64,000 bases of DNA from Provencibacterium sp. (GCA_022792175.1 JAAWAN010000008.1:62001-126000); one strand, 5' to 3'; numbered from the stretch's first letter, positions 36,435 through 45,832 are shown. Numbers and translations are program-made. Notes: generated by a model from the letters alone, not told the origin.

Positions 36435-37211
36435 GTGCTTGAAGGATTTTATATTGCTGCCTCCGGTATGCTGACCCAGCAGCGCACCATCAACGTGCTG
36501 GCCAACAACATGGCAAATGTGAAAACGCCCGGCTACAAGGCGCGGCGGGTTATTACCGAAACATTTGAGCAGGAGCTTTCCACCCGCATGGAGAAAGGGA
36601 ATACCCAGGTAATCGGGCCGGGAGAGGCGACGCGGATTGTCCGGGATGTTGCCACGGATTTTGGAGAAAATCTGCTGGAGGAAACCGGCCGCCCGTTTGA
36701 CCTTGCGCTCGTCGGCCCGGGCTACTTTAATATTCAGGGTGAGCAAAATCAGTATCTGACGCGCAACGGCAACTTTGATGTGGATGAAGAGGGTTTTCTG
36801 ATTCTGGAGGGAACCGGACGGGTGCTCGGTGAAAAGGGTGAAATCGAGGTCGGCGGCTCCTACTTTACCGTTTCTACCGAAGGCATTGTTACAGACAGTG
36901 AGGGCAATGAGCTCGACCGGCTGCTGATAACCGACCCGCAGGCTGCCGAAGGGCAGCAGGGCGGCGCGGCCGACCTGCCGCTCGTTTCGATGGATAACGG
37001 TATGTATACCGTTGCCGAGGGTGTCGAAAACACCCCATCGAGCGGATATTCGGTCTATCAGAATACGCTGGAGCGTCCCAACATGGATTTGAACCGGGAA
37101 TATACCCTGGTCATGGAGGCGCAGCGCGCCTTCCAGTCCTGCGCAAACGCGCTGAAGATTATTGACCAGATTAACCAGAAAACGGCAACTCAGATTGCCA
37201 GCATCGGTTAA
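36435..37211 (+). CDS. Flagellar hook-basal body protein, FlgF/FlhO type
   Basis: A 258-residue rod/hook-family protein. The N-terminus MLEGFYIAASGMLTQQRTINVLANNMANVKTPGYKA has the rod-protein motif, and the C-terminus ends with QRAFQSCANALKIIDQINQK. Together with the following gene it forms the pair called FlhO/FlhP in B. subtilis (distal rod). It starts at GTG 36435, six bases after fliA stops. I cannot tell FlgF from FlgG with certainty. Confidence 0.85.
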   Translation: MLEGFYIAASGMLTQQRTINVLANNMANVKTPGYKARRVITETFEQELSTRMEKGNTQVIGPGEATRIVRDVATDFGENLLEETGRPFDLALVGPGYFNIQGEQNQYLTRNGNFDVDEEGFLILEGTGRVLGEKGEIEVGGSYFTVSTEGIVTDSEGNELDRLLITDPQAAEGQQGGAADLPLVSMDNGMYTVAEGVENTPSSGYSVYQNTLERPNMDLNREYTLVMEAQRAFQSCANALKIIDQINQKTATQIASIG

Positions 37212-37255
37212 CCCGGGAAAAGAAGAGAACAGGTGAGGAAGGAAGGGGAAGATCG

Positions 37256-37999
37256 ATGAATATCGCATTTTATTCGGGCGTATCGGGTTTAGTAGCCTAC
37301 CAGCAGGATATGGATACCATCGCCCACAATATGGCCAACGTCAATACGGCCGGCTACAAGCAGCTGCGCAATGAGTTTTCCGACCTCCTTTATACCCGCA
37401 TGGCGATTAACAACGAGGAGGAGAAGCTTACCGGGCATGGTGTACGGACCTCCAAGGTGGAGCTGCTCTATGGGCAGGGAAATCTGGAAATGACCGGCTA
37501 TCCGCTGGATTTTGCACTCGCGAGCGAAGGCTTTTTTGCGGTCGACCGCGGGACCGGCACTTTGGAGTATACGCGAAACGGGGCTTTTGATCTCAGCGTC
37601 GAAGGGAAAAAGGCCTATCTGGTAACAGCGGATGGCGGCTATGTGCTGGATGCCAAAGGAAAGCCCATTGAGGTCCGGCGCACCGAGGACGGCAGCTATG
37701 ATTACGGTGATGTTCAGGAGCGCCTGGGGGTCTACCGGTTCAGTAATCCCCACGGCCTTGAGTGGACAGACGGCAGCAGCTTCCGCGAGAGCGCGGTTTC
37801 CGGGCGCGCGGAGGTAGTGCGGGCGGGCCGGGCAGGGGATGAGCCGGTCCAGATTGTGAACGGTGCTCTGGAGAGATCCGGCGTTGATCTGGCACAGCAG
37901 ATGGTGGACGTTATTATGACACAGAAGGCTTATCAGTTTAACGCCAGAATTGTTCAGACAGCAGATGAGCTCGAAGAGATTATCAACAACCTCAGATAG
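37256..37999 (+). CDS. Flagellar basal-body rod protein, FlgG/FlhP type
   Basis: A 247-residue second rod-family protein. It begins FYSGVSGLVAYQQDMDTIAHNMANVNTAGYKQ and ends QKAYQFNARIVQTADELEEIINNL. Pairing with the preceding gene supports FlhO/FlhP-like distal rod subunits. GAAGGAAGGGG precedes the ATG. cheC begins 10 bases past the stop. Confidence 0.85.
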   Translation: MNIAFYSGVSGLVAYQQDMDTIAHNMANVNTAGYKQLRNEFSDLLYTRMAINNEEEKLTGHGVRTSKVELLYGQGNLEMTGYPLDFALASEGFFAVDRGTGTLEYTRNGAFDLSVEGKKAYLVTADGGYVLDAKGKPIEVRRTEDGSYDYGDVQERLGVYRFSNPHGLEWTDGSSFRESAVSGRAEVVRAGRAGDEPVQIVNGALERSGVDLAQQMVDVIMTQKAYQFNARIVQTADELEEIINNLR

Positions 38000-38009
38000 G
38001 AGCGGTAGC

Positions 38010-38633
38010 ATGGCATTCAAGGATTTGAGCGATCTGAACGATATGCAGATAGATGTCCTGAAGGAGATTGGCAATATTGGTTCCGGAAATGCAGCAACCT
38101 CTCTTTCCAGCATGCTGATGCATCCGGTGGGAATTGAGGTGCCGCATATTGCGATTCTGGATTACAATGAAGTGGTAGAGGCGCTGGGCGGCCCGGAATC
38201 GATGATTGTCAGCCTGATGCTGTTTTTGAGCGGGGAAGTGGAAGGGATGATTATGTTCCTTCTGCAGAAGGATTTCGCCCATATGACGCTCAGCTCCCTT
38301 TTAGGAGAAGATGTCGGCGATTTTAACGGCGAGGATGAGATGGCCAACTCTGCGCTGACCGAGGTGGGCAATATTATGGCTGCCTCCTTTGTCAATGCAA
38401 TTGGAACGCTGACCGGACTGAATATTTCTATTTCGGTGCCGGATATCTGTATCGATATGTGCGGAGCGATTTTAAGCGTTCCGGCGATTCATTATGCCAA
38501 TATCAGTGATAAAATTATTTTCATTCAGGATCAGTTCAACAGCATGAGCAACGAGGCCACTAGCCATGTATTACTGATTCCGGATGTAGAATCTCTCAGC
38601 AAAATTATGACAAATCTGGGGATAGAACTATGA
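38010..38633 (+). CDS. cheC: CheY-phosphate phosphatase CheC
   Basis: CheC removes phosphate from CheY and pairs with the deamidase CheD for adaptation. The 207-residue protein carries both active-site motifs, EIGNIGSGNAATSL near residue 20 and EVGNIMAASFVNAI near 118, each E-x-x-N. The frame extends upstream into the rod gene, but ATG 38010 has ATAGGAG seven bases before it. It overlaps cheD by four bases. Confidence 0.93.
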   Translation: MAFKDLSDLNDMQIDVLKEIGNIGSGNAATSLSSMLMHPVGIEVPHIAILDYNEVVEALGGPESMIVSLMLFLSGEVEGMIMFLLQKDFAHMTLSSLLGEDVGDFNGEDEMANSALTEVGNIMAASFVNAIGTLTGLNISISVPDICIDMCGAILSVPAIHYANISDKIIFIQDQFNSMSNEATSHVLLIPDVESLSKIMTNLGIEL

Positions 38634-39115
38634 GCAAAACGGTAACGGTTGGGATTTCCGATTTAAATGTCGCTAAATCCCCCGATATCCTGGTGACCTA
38701 TGCATTGGGCTCTTGCGTAGGCATCTGCCTATATGATCCGACGATAAAGCTGGCGGGGCTGTCCCATATTATGCTGCCATCCAGCAGACTGGCTCCGGAC
38801 GCCAATCAGGCAATGAAATTTGCCGATACGGCAATTGTCATGCTTGTAAAAAAGATGGAGGCCATGGGGGGGCGTTCGGTTCGCTTTAAAGCGAAAATTG
38901 CCGGCGGCGCACAGATGTTTGCCGCCAAGTCCAATGCATCTGTCGCAAATATCGGAGCACGAAATGTGCAGGCGGTGAAAGAAGCGCTTGGCAAGCTGCA
39001 TATTCCCATCATTGCAGAGGATACCGGGAAAAATTACGGGAGAACTCTCTATTTTAATGCAGAGGATGGGATGATGCGGATAAAGTCCGTTAATAAAGGA
39101 GAGTGGACCTGGTAG
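38630..39115 (+). CDS. cheD: Chemoreceptor glutamine deamidase CheD
   Basis: CheD deamidates chemoreceptor glutamines and interacts with CheC. The 161-residue protein has the catalytic Cys in ALGSCVGICLYD and His in LSHIMLP. Its ATG overlaps the cheC stop (ATGA), so the pair is translationally coupled. No chemoreceptor gene is in the window. Confidence 0.94.
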   Translation: MSKTVTVGISDLNVAKSPDILVTYALGSCVGICLYDPTIKLAGLSHIMLPSSRLAPDANQAMKFADTAIVMLVKKMEAMGGRSVRFKAKIAGGAQMFAAKSNASVANIGARNVQAVKEALGKLHIPIIAEDTGKNYGRTLYFNAEDGMMRIKSVNKGEWTW

Positions 39116-39149
39116 GTCCTTCGCAACATATCCAGGAAGGAGTGCGACT

Positions 39150-40802
39150 GTGGGATCAAGCGGACCGGAGGCAGGCGAGAAAAGAAAGAGCTATCTGTTG
39201 GAATTGTTTAAAAAGTTCCGCAAGCAGAAAGATGAGGATATTCAGGAAATTGTCGTACCCGAACCGCCGGTGGCTGAGGAGCAGCAGGAGGAAGAGGGCG
39301 GCCTTTTTTTCCTGCAGCAGGTAGCGGAGCAGATACCGGAGCCAGAGGAGCCGGAGAAACCGGAGGAGCCGGCGGACGCCATAGAATTTGAACTGCCCGC
39401 AGAGGAGCAGGATGATTCGGATGCACCGGCGCCGGCGACTGTAAAGGTATTGCTTGATGCACGGCGCATGGAAGCAAAGCTGACCGTTTCGCCGCCTGAG
39501 GAGGGCGGCAGGCATGTATCCATCGAACAGCTCAAGCAGGCGCTGGAGGGAGCGGGAGTCGTATTCGGCATATCAGATGCCATGCTGAATACGGTTGTGC
39601 GCCTCAAGCTTTACAACAAGCCCTGCGCGGTTGCGAAGGGTTCTCCGGCGGTGGATGGCATGGACGGCCGGGTGGAATATCTGTTTCCTCAAGAGGTGGA
39701 GGCGCGTCCGAATGACCGCGGCGACGGGACGGTTGACTACAAAGACCTGCAATTGATTCGGGATATTCCGAAGAACACAGTCATTGCGGAGATTATTGCG
39801 CCCACGCCCATGCAGCCGGGCTGCACCGTTCTGGGGAAAAAGCTGAATGGCCGGGTGGGCCGGGCAGTGAGCATCCGGCCGGGTAAGGGCACAGTTCTTT
39901 CTGAGGATGGGGCAAAGCTCTTAGCCTCTCATCCGGGCAACCTGGTCTGGAAAAATGATCATTTTGAGGTGGAGGAGACGCTGCGCATTTCGGGCAGCAT
40001 TGACAATGCCGTTGGAAATGTCGTTTTTTCCGGGGATGTCATTGTAGATGGGGATGTCTGCGAGGGATATTCCATCCAAAGCGGGCGGAATGTAACGGTA
40101 TATGGCTTTGTGGAAGGCGCCACCATTGTTGCAAAGGGCGATGTGGTTCTCAAAAAAGGCATGAATGGAATGGGCAAGGGCAGTATTGAGGCGGGCGGAA
40201 ATGTCAACTGCCGCTTTTTTGAGAACAGCGAGGTATATTGCGCCGGCATGCTGGAGGCAGATTCTATTCTTAATTCCACGGTATCTTCAGAGGACAAAAT
40301 CCTTTTGCGCGGGCGGCGCGGCGCGATTATGGGAGGCGCCTGCAGCGCCTGCAACCTGATCGAAGCGCGATCGATTGGCACCGAGTCTCACACACTGACC
40401 GAAATCAACCTGGGGGCCTCCTCGAAGGTACTGGAAAAGCACAGGGATCTGAAAAAGCAGGTTGAAAAGGCCGAAGAGAATATTGAGATGATGGAAAAGG
40501 ATCTGCAGTATATGATGCAGCTGGCCTCTGCCGGCAAGCTGTCGGATGAGCGCCGCAATATTCTCTCTCAGAAAAACGTGGATCGGATGAAGGCCATCGA
40601 CCAGCTGGAGGATATCCGCGCGGAACTGCAAAGGCTGGATGAGCTCGTCGAGGGCTCCCGGGCAGGAAGGCTGGTAGCGATGACCATCTATCCTCCTGTT
40701 CATCTGACGATGAGCGGTATCAAGCAGATTATCCAGAAGGAGGAGAACAACGTCTCCTACTATATCTTTGAAGGCAAAATCAAACGGGGAACGAAGGTCT
40801 GA
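39150..40802 (+). CDS. FapA family (DUF342) protein
   Basis: A 550-residue protein of the DUF342/FapA family, often encoded in flagellar loci of Firmicutes. The N-terminus (about 1-95) is acidic and Pro/Glu-rich; the core (about 160-430) holds repeated Gly-rich beta elements (DVIVDGDVCEGYSIQSGRNV); a coiled coil (HRDLKKQVEKAEENIEMME) covers about 425-500. It starts at GTG 39150. The precise role is not established. It is the last gene before a terminator. Confidence 0.85.
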   Translation: MGSSGPEAGEKRKSYLLELFKKFRKQKDEDIQEIVVPEPPVAEEQQEEEGGLFFLQQVAEQIPEPEEPEKPEEPADAIEFELPAEEQDDSDAPAPATVKVLLDARRMEAKLTVSPPEEGGRHVSIEQLKQALEGAGVVFGISDAMLNTVVRLKLYNKPCAVAKGSPAVDGMDGRVEYLFPQEVEARPNDRGDGTVDYKDLQLIRDIPKNTVIAEIIAPTPMQPGCTVLGKKLNGRVGRAVSIRPGKGTVLSEDGAKLLASHPGNLVWKNDHFEVEETLRISGSIDNAVGNVVFSGDVIVDGDVCEGYSIQSGRNVTVYGFVEGATIVAKGDVVLKKGMNGMGKGSIEAGGNVNCRFFENSEVYCAGMLEADSILNSTVSSEDKILLRGRRGAIMGGACSACNLIEARSIGTESHTLTEINLGASSKVLEKHRDLKKQVEKAEENIEMMEKDLQYMMQLASAGKLSDERRNILSQKNVDRMKAIDQLEDIRAELQRLDELVEGSRAGRLVAMTIYPPVHLTMSGIKQIIQKEENNVSYYIFEGKIKRGTKV

Positions 40803-40850
40803 AAAGGGCCTGCTGCAAAATAGAATCTTCCCACAAAATTTATCGGGAAA

Positions 40851-40896
40851 GGTGATGGAGGAGTGCCATTTGAAGCGCTTCTCCATCATTTTTTTT
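40851..40896 (+). terminator. Rho-independent terminator closing the flagellar locus
   Basis: Arms 40851-40860 and 40881-40890 (10 bp with two G-U pairs) followed by an eight-base T-run. It is the natural end of the flagellar transcript. Confidence 0.8.
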
Positions 40897-41228
40897 GAAG
40901 GATTTTCTGAAATTCGATCCTGGATCGCATTTGGCAACGCGCCCTTTTTTGGTCATGCCGGCCGGTCAGGTAAATATCCTGCTTAGTTCCAGGGAGTCTG
41001 CCGGTTCCATTTGCGGGCGCGTCGGCAAAAATGGGCAGACAAAAACAGCCCTTTGGGAAGCCGCTATAAGAAAACGCGGAAAACCGGGTAAAATGGGTGT
41101 TTTTAAAAGCAGCGGAAAACGGGGCGGCGCGAGAGCCTGAACAGCAGCAGAGAAAACAGACGATGCCGCAGGACAGCGCCCGTTTCTTCGTCTGCCGTTT
41201 TCCAGCCCCTCTGCCCGGTAGCACAGGC
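40897..41228. other. Intergenic stretch without a supportable gene
   Basis: About 330 bases between the flagellar terminator and the promoter at 41229. A small open frame (40895-41140) has no usable ribosome site, an odd K/G-rich composition and no recognisable family. A weak stem (AGACGA near 41155 with TCGTCT near 41187) is present. I see nothing firm here. Confidence 0.4.
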
Positions 41229-41257
41229 TTGCATTCTAAAGTCCCTCGAATTATACT
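41229..41257 (+). promoter_or_regulatory. Sigma-A-type promoter for the two-component/ABC unit
   Basis: TTGCAT (41229-41234), 17-base spacer, TATACT (41252-41257), 46 bases before the response-regulator start. Confidence 0.6.
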
Positions 41258-41303
41258 ATGGCTGGCACCTATACCGGACATTCAACAGAAGGAAGGGTTT
41301 CTC

Positions 41304-41999
41304 ATGAACAAGCTGCTGCTGTTAGAGGATGACTTAAGTCTGATCCACGGGCTTTCCTTTGCCTTTCAAAAGGCGGGCTATGAGCTGGACATTGCCCGCA
41401 CGCTCCGGGAGGCCGAAGCCCTCTGGCAGGAGGGAAAATATGATCTGCTGATCCTGGATGTCTCCCTTCCGGACGGCTCCGGGTTTGCCTTTTGCGAAAA
41501 GGTCCGGCAGGCATCCCTGGTTCCCATTCTCTTTTTGACCGCCTCGGATACGGAGACCAGCATCACCATGGGCCTGGACATGGGCGGCGATGATTACATC
41601 ACCAAGCCATTCAAGCTGGCCGTTCTCCTCTCCAGAATCAACGCTCTGCTTCGCAGGAGCCGGCATTTTCAGCAGGCAGCCGGGGAACTCAGCTCCAACG
41701 GAATCACCCTGCAGCTGCTGGAGGGCCGGGCTTATAAAAGCGGCGTTCCCATCGAGCTGACGGCGGCGGAATATAAACTCCTGCGGTTTTTCATGGAGCA
41801 TCCTGACAGCATCCTCTCCCCGGAACAGATTATGGGCAGGCTGTGGGACTGCGACGGAAATTTTGTAGACGGCAATACGCTGGCGGTCTATATCCGCCGC
41901 CTGCGGGCAAAGATTGAGGAGGATCCCGCCAGGCCGGCGCGGATTGTCACCGTCCGCCGCATGGGATACAGGTGGAATGCGGGGAGGGGGAGGGAATGA
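41304..41999 (+). CDS. OmpR-family response regulator
   Basis: A 231-residue transcription factor. The receiver domain has the acidic pair at 9-10, phospho-acceptor Asp52 (LILDVSLPDG), and Lys in ITKPFK. The C-terminal winged helix (about 130-225) ends with RIVTVRRMGYRW. The frame is open far upstream, but ATG 41304 with GAAGGAAGG upstream begins exactly at the receiver domain. The stop overlaps the kinase start (ATGA). Likely target: the adjacent ABC genes (inference). Confidence 0.93.
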   Translation: MNKLLLLEDDLSLIHGLSFAFQKAGYELDIARTLREAEALWQEGKYDLLILDVSLPDGSGFAFCEKVRQASLVPILFLTASDTETSITMGLDMGGDDYITKPFKLAVLLSRINALLRRSRHFQQAAGELSSNGITLQLLEGRAYKSGVPIELTAAEYKLLRFFMEHPDSILSPEQIMGRLWDCDGNFVDGNTLAVYIRRLRAKIEEDPARPARIVTVRRMGYRWNAGRGRE

Positions 42000-42925
42000 G
42001 GCTGCTGGCGTTTTTTCTTTTCTGCTTATTGTGCGGCACGGCGGCCGCCCTGGGAATAGCCTGCCGCCGGTTGCGGCAGCAGGAGCGAAAGATGGAGGAG
42101 GCCGCCGCCCGCATCAGAGAGTATCTTCTGGACCGGCGAAGGGGCGGCATGGAGTGCAATGAAGAAGGGGCGATGTACCATCTGTTTCATGAGCTTAATT
42201 CCCTGGTGGCCATCGCGGACGCTCATGCCGACAGTGAGCGGCAGGGCAGGGAATTTCTGCAGAATACCATTTCGGATATCTCCCATCAGCTCAAAACGCC
42301 CATTGCCGCGCTGAACCTTTACAACGGGATTCTCCAGCAGGAGGCGGAGAACGCCGCCGCCGTTAAAGAGTTTACAGGTCTTTTCGAGCAGGAGCTGGAC
42401 AGGATGGAATCGCTGGTGCAAAGCCTGCTGAAAATGGCACGGCTGGATGCGGGAGCTGTTGTGCTCGAGCAGTCGCCGGAAAATATCGCAGAGCTTTTGG
42501 AGCATGTCAAGGCGCACTACTCCTTTCGGGCCCGGCAGGAGGGGAAGGAGATTGCGCTGATGGGGGACGAACAGGCCGTTCTCCTCTGTGACCGGGTATG
42601 GCTGAGTGAGGCCATTGGAAATCTTGTAAAAAATGCCCTTGATCACACGGCCCGGGGAGACCAGATTCTGCTCCGCTGGCAGCAGTCCTCCTGCCTGACG
42701 GCCATTGTCGTAGAGGATACGGGCAGCGGCATCCATCCGGAGGATCTGTACCATATCTTCAAGCGGTTTTACCGCAGCCGCTTTTCCAAGGATACGAGGG
42801 GCATCGGTTTGGGCCTGCCGCTGGCGAAGTCGATTGTTGAGGCCCACCAGGGCAGTATTGAGGTGCACAGCAGGCTGGGATGCGGAACCTCCTTTGCCGT
42901 CCATTTTCCGATGATGACAAAATAG
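41996..42925 (+). CDS. Sensor histidine kinase (small, single N-terminal membrane segment)
   Basis: A 309-residue kinase. One membrane segment lies at about residues 4-22; there is no large extracellular sensor, so the signal may come from the membrane or the adjacent ABC permease. The H-box is SHQLKTPIAALN with His97; N-box (NLVKNALDHTA), G1 (DTGSGI), F-box and G2 (GIGLGLPLAK) follow in order. ATG 41996 has GGGGAGGGGGAGG upstream and overlaps the regulator stop. Small kinases of this type near ABC permeases often respond to antimicrobial peptides (known). Confidence 0.9.
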   Translation: MRLLAFFLFCLLCGTAAALGIACRRLRQQERKMEEAAARIREYLLDRRRGGMECNEEGAMYHLFHELNSLVAIADAHADSERQGREFLQNTISDISHQLKTPIAALNLYNGILQQEAENAAAVKEFTGLFEQELDRMESLVQSLLKMARLDAGAVVLEQSPENIAELLEHVKAHYSFRARQEGKEIALMGDEQAVLLCDRVWLSEAIGNLVKNALDHTARGDQILLRWQQSSCLTAIVVEDTGSGIHPEDLYHIFKRFYRSRFSKDTRGIGLGLPLAKSIVEAHQGSIEVHSRLGCGTSFAVHFPMMTK

Positions 42926-43005
42926 TCATCTGCGATTCATTCGGCAGTAAGGTTCGTGCGCTATGATGCTCATACAGTCCAATGAAAGAAAGGGGCGTCA
43001 CATAA

Positions 43006-43689
43006 ATGGAGCTGTTGCGGGTAGAACATCTCTGTAAGACCTATGGCAGCGGCGAAGCGGCGGTACATGCCTTAAAGGATGTCAGCTTCTCCGTTCCTAG
43101 GGGGGAATTTGTGGCCATCGTCGGGGAATCCGGTTCCGGCAAGAGTACGCTGCTGAACATGATTGGCGCGCTGGACACCCCCACCTCCGGCAGGGTTTTC
43201 ATCAACGAAAAGGATACTTTTGCCATGAAGGAGAATGCGCTCACCATCTTCCGCCGCAGAAACATCGGTTTTATCTTTCAGGCGTTTAACCTGATTCCGG
43301 AGCTATCGGTGGAGCAGAATATGATTTTTCCCCTTCTGCTGGACCGCCAGCGGCCCAGCGGGCAGTATCTGGATGAGCTGCTGAACGTTCTGGGGCTGGA
43401 AAACCGGCGGAATCATCTGCCCGGCCAGCTCTCGGGCGGGCAGCAGCAGCGGGTGGCCATCGGGCGGGCACTGATGACCCGCCCCTCCCTGGTGCTGGCC
43501 GACGAGCCCACCGGCAACCTGGATTCCCAAAACAGCAGCGAGGTGCTGGCCCTGCTGAAGGAGACAGCCCGGCAGTATGAGCAGACGGTCATTATGATTA
43601 CCCACAACCCCGGCATTGCCTATACGGCGGATCGGGTGTTTCAGGTGTCGGACGGGGTGCTGACCGACCTTGGGGGGTGCCGGGCATGA
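43006..43689 (+). CDS. ABC transporter ATPase, MacB/LolD/BceA-like
   Basis: A 227-residue ATPase. It has Walker A GESGSGKST (about 39-47), the Q-loop FQAFNLIPELSVEQN, the signature LSGGQQQR, Walker B VLADEPTGNLD and the H-loop ITHN. This subgroup serves FtsX-type permeases rather than solute importers. The last codon overlaps the permease start, so they form one unit. Confidence 0.93.
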   Translation: MELLRVEHLCKTYGSGEAAVHALKDVSFSVPRGEFVAIVGESGSGKSTLLNMIGALDTPTSGRVFINEKDTFAMKENALTIFRRRNIGFIFQAFNLIPELSVEQNMIFPLLLDRQRPSGQYLDELLNVLGLENRRNHLPGQLSGGQQQRVAIGRALMTRPSLVLADEPTGNLDSQNSSEVLALLKETARQYEQTVIMITHNPGIAYTADRVFQVSDGVLTDLGGCRA

Positions 43690-45506
43690 AAAGCTATCTG
43701 AGTTTGATTCCCATCTCAGCCAGAGTGCGTCGGCGGCAAAACTGCATGACATTGCTATGTATTATCTTTGCGGTGTTTTTGGTGACAGCGGTATTCAGCA
43801 TGGCGGATATGGATATCCGCATGGAACAGGCCAGACTGACCGGGAAACATGCCCGGGAGTTTACCTTTGAGGCCATCATGAACACCACTATGGGCCAGAG
43901 CCTCTTTTTGATTGCCGGGGGCCTGTTCATCCTGATCCTGCTTGCGGGAGTGCTGATGATTTCGGGCAGCATCAACAGCACGGTGGCCCAGCGGACAAAG
44001 TTTTTCGGAATGATGCGCTGCATCGGTATGAGCCGTCGGCAGCTAAAGCGGTTTGTACGGCTGGAGGCCCTCAGCTGGTGCAAAACGGCCATCCCTGTAG
44101 GCGTTGTCCTGGGTACGGTCAGTACATGGGCCTTATGCGCCGTTCTGCGGTTCGTGGTTAAGGAGGAATTTACCACCATCCCCCTCTTTGGAATCAGTCC
44201 CATCGGCATTATCAGCGGTGTTGTTATGGGGGTGGTCACGGTGCTGCTCGCCGCCAGAGCGCCGGCAAAACAGGCGGCAAGGGTGTCTCCTGTGGCGGCA
44301 GTTTCGGGAAACACAAAGAACGCCAACCGGGTACGGCAGGCAGCTTGTGTCGGTGCAGTTCCCATTGCAGTTTCCCTGGGCATCCATCATGCGGTGTCGG
44401 CCAGGAAGAATTTAATTCTGATGACCGGCTCCTTTGCTCTGAGCATCATCCTGTTTCTGAGCTTCTCTGTTCTGCTGGATTTTGTGGGCTATCTGCTGCC
44501 CCAGTCTGTGAGCGATGCCGACATCACGATTACCGATGAGGCCGGTATCACCGGTATCAACTGCGTTCCTCAGGAGACGGTAGAAACGTTACGCGGGATG
44601 GATGGTGTGAAAAATATCTTTGGGCGGCGAAGCATCTTCGAAGTTCCGGCGGAGCTGGGAGAGAAGGGCTTACCTCAGGTGGCAGATCTGCTTTCCTTTG
44701 ATGATTTTGACCTGGAGGCACTGAAAAAGGATGGGAGATTGAAAAAGGGAAGTGACCTTTCCAAAGTCTATGGGGACAATGGCTATGTGCTGGCAATCTG
44801 CGACCCGGACGCTCCACTCCGGAAGGGAGATACCATTCAGATAGACGGCGAGACGTTGACCGTGGCGGGCGTACTGAAATACGACCTGTTCAGCGAAGAC
44901 GGCCTCTCCCACGGCAGAGTTTCCATCATTGCCTCCAGCGAAACCTTTATCCGGCTGACCGGCATAACCGCTTATTCCCTTGTGATGATACAGACCACAG
45001 GAGATGTGACAGACGAAGCGGTTGCGGCCATGAAAGCTGTGCTGGGCGAAGGCCTTACTCTCCGAGATGGGCGTAAACTGCGCACCTCCGGAACCCATAC
45101 TGCTTTTGTGCTGTGTGTCTACGGCTTTTTGGCGATTATCGCTATGGTTACGCTGCTGAATATTATGAACAGCATTTCCATGAGCGTATCCGCCAGGAGC
45201 AGGCAGTATGGGGTGATGCGGGCTGTAGGCATGGAGGGCCGTCAAATGACCCAAATGATCGCCGCCGAAGCGGTTACCTACGCCCTGGCCGGCAGCGTAA
45301 TCGGGTGTGTTGCGGGTCTGGCAATGGGCAAAATGCTTTACAGGCTTTTGATTGACGGCCGTTTTCCCTATGCGGTATGGGCCATCCCGGTTTCCCGGCT
45401 GCTCATTGTTGTGGTATTTGTCGCGGCGGCAACGCTGGCCGCCATTCATGCTCCTTCCAAACGGATGCGGGAGATGGCAGTGACAGAAACCATCAACGAA
45501 CTGTAG
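43686..45506 (+). CDS. FtsX-family ABC permease
   Basis: A 606-residue permease with two FtsX repeats. The N-terminal half has four closely spaced membrane segments (about 22-45, 76-102, 133-160, 180-203). The second half begins with one near 250-275, then carries a large extracytoplasmic domain (about 280-460) and a second FtsX set at the end (about 475-500, 530-555, 565-590). ATG 43686 overlaps the ATPase stop. Fits peptide-, envelope- or antimicrobial-related export/sensing; substrate unknown. The family is common in gut Firmicutes. Confidence 0.88.
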   Translation: MKSYLSLIPISARVRRRQNCMTLLCIIFAVFLVTAVFSMADMDIRMEQARLTGKHAREFTFEAIMNTTMGQSLFLIAGGLFILILLAGVLMISGSINSTVAQRTKFFGMMRCIGMSRRQLKRFVRLEALSWCKTAIPVGVVLGTVSTWALCAVLRFVVKEEFTTIPLFGISPIGIISGVVMGVVTVLLAARAPAKQAARVSPVAAVSGNTKNANRVRQAACVGAVPIAVSLGIHHAVSARKNLILMTGSFALSIILFLSFSVLLDFVGYLLPQSVSDADITITDEAGITGINCVPQETVETLRGMDGVKNIFGRRSIFEVPAELGEKGLPQVADLLSFDDFDLEALKKDGRLKKGSDLSKVYGDNGYVLAICDPDAPLRKGDTIQIDGETLTVAGVLKYDLFSEDGLSHGRVSIIASSETFIRLTGITAYSLVMIQTTGDVTDEAVAAMKAVLGEGLTLRDGRKLRTSGTHTAFVLCVYGFLAIIAMVTLLNIMNSISMSVSARSRQYGVMRAVGMEGRQMTQMIAAEAVTYALAGSVIGCVAGLAMGKMLYRLLIDGRFPYAVWAIPVSRLLIVVVFVAAATLAAIHAPSKRMREMAVTETINEL

Positions 45507-45603
45507 AGGAAGAAAGCAGTGAAATAAAAAGTCTGGCGGTTATGGCTGCATTCTGGCCGGCATCCTTTTTTCACTGCCGATTCCCGGGCCGGGAGAAGAG
45601 GCA

Positions 45604-45627
45604 GGCCTGCCGCCCGGGCGGCAGGCC
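45604..45627. repeat. Perfect 24-bp GC-rich palindrome
   Basis: Arms 45604-45615 and 45616-45627, no loop, centred on CCCGGG. It lies in the 253-base gap between the permease gene and the next promoter. A GCAGTGAAA/TTTCACTGC stem (45516-45524 with 45569-45577) precedes it. No gene is supported in this gap. Confidence 0.6.
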
Positions 45628-45759
45628 ATATCCTGGCGACAGATGCCGATGGGCTCTGAAACCGTTGCCGAATCCGGCAGGGCGGCAGTAGGCTATCCCC
45701 TCCTTTTTCAGCCAGGCTATTTTCTTTCCCTGACAGCTTTCACAACACAGCAAAATGGA

Positions 45760-45788
45760 TTGACAAAACAGAAATAATCCGTTAAGAT
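45760..45788 (+). promoter_or_regulatory. Sigma-A promoter of the ZIP transporter gene
   Basis: Perfect TTGACA (45760-45765), 17-base spacer, TAAGAT (45783-45788). The -10 is partly covered by the palindrome at 45786-45811, suggesting repressor control. Confidence 0.75.
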
Positions 45789-45811
45789 AAGTTAGCTTAA
45801 GCTAACTTATC
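45786..45811. promoter_or_regulatory. Perfect 26-bp palindromic operator overlapping the -10 element
   Basis: Half-sites GATAAGTTAGCTT and its exact reverse complement meet at 45798/45799. TTAGC..GCTAA resembles the style of DtxR/MntR-family metalloregulator sites (inference). Binding here would block RNA polymerase at the ZIP gene promoter. Confidence 0.65.
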
Positions 45812-45832
45812 GCTGCTTGGTTAAAAGCATGC

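Noticed and set aside
40895-41140. Small + strand frame after fapA
   Set aside because: It starts within the T-run of a terminator, lacks a ribosome site and shows no family features.
45571-45753. Small Cys-containing minus-strand frame between the permease and ZIP genes
   Set aside because: It has no ribosome site, spans the palindrome at 45604-45627, and the sequence does not resemble a known small protein.
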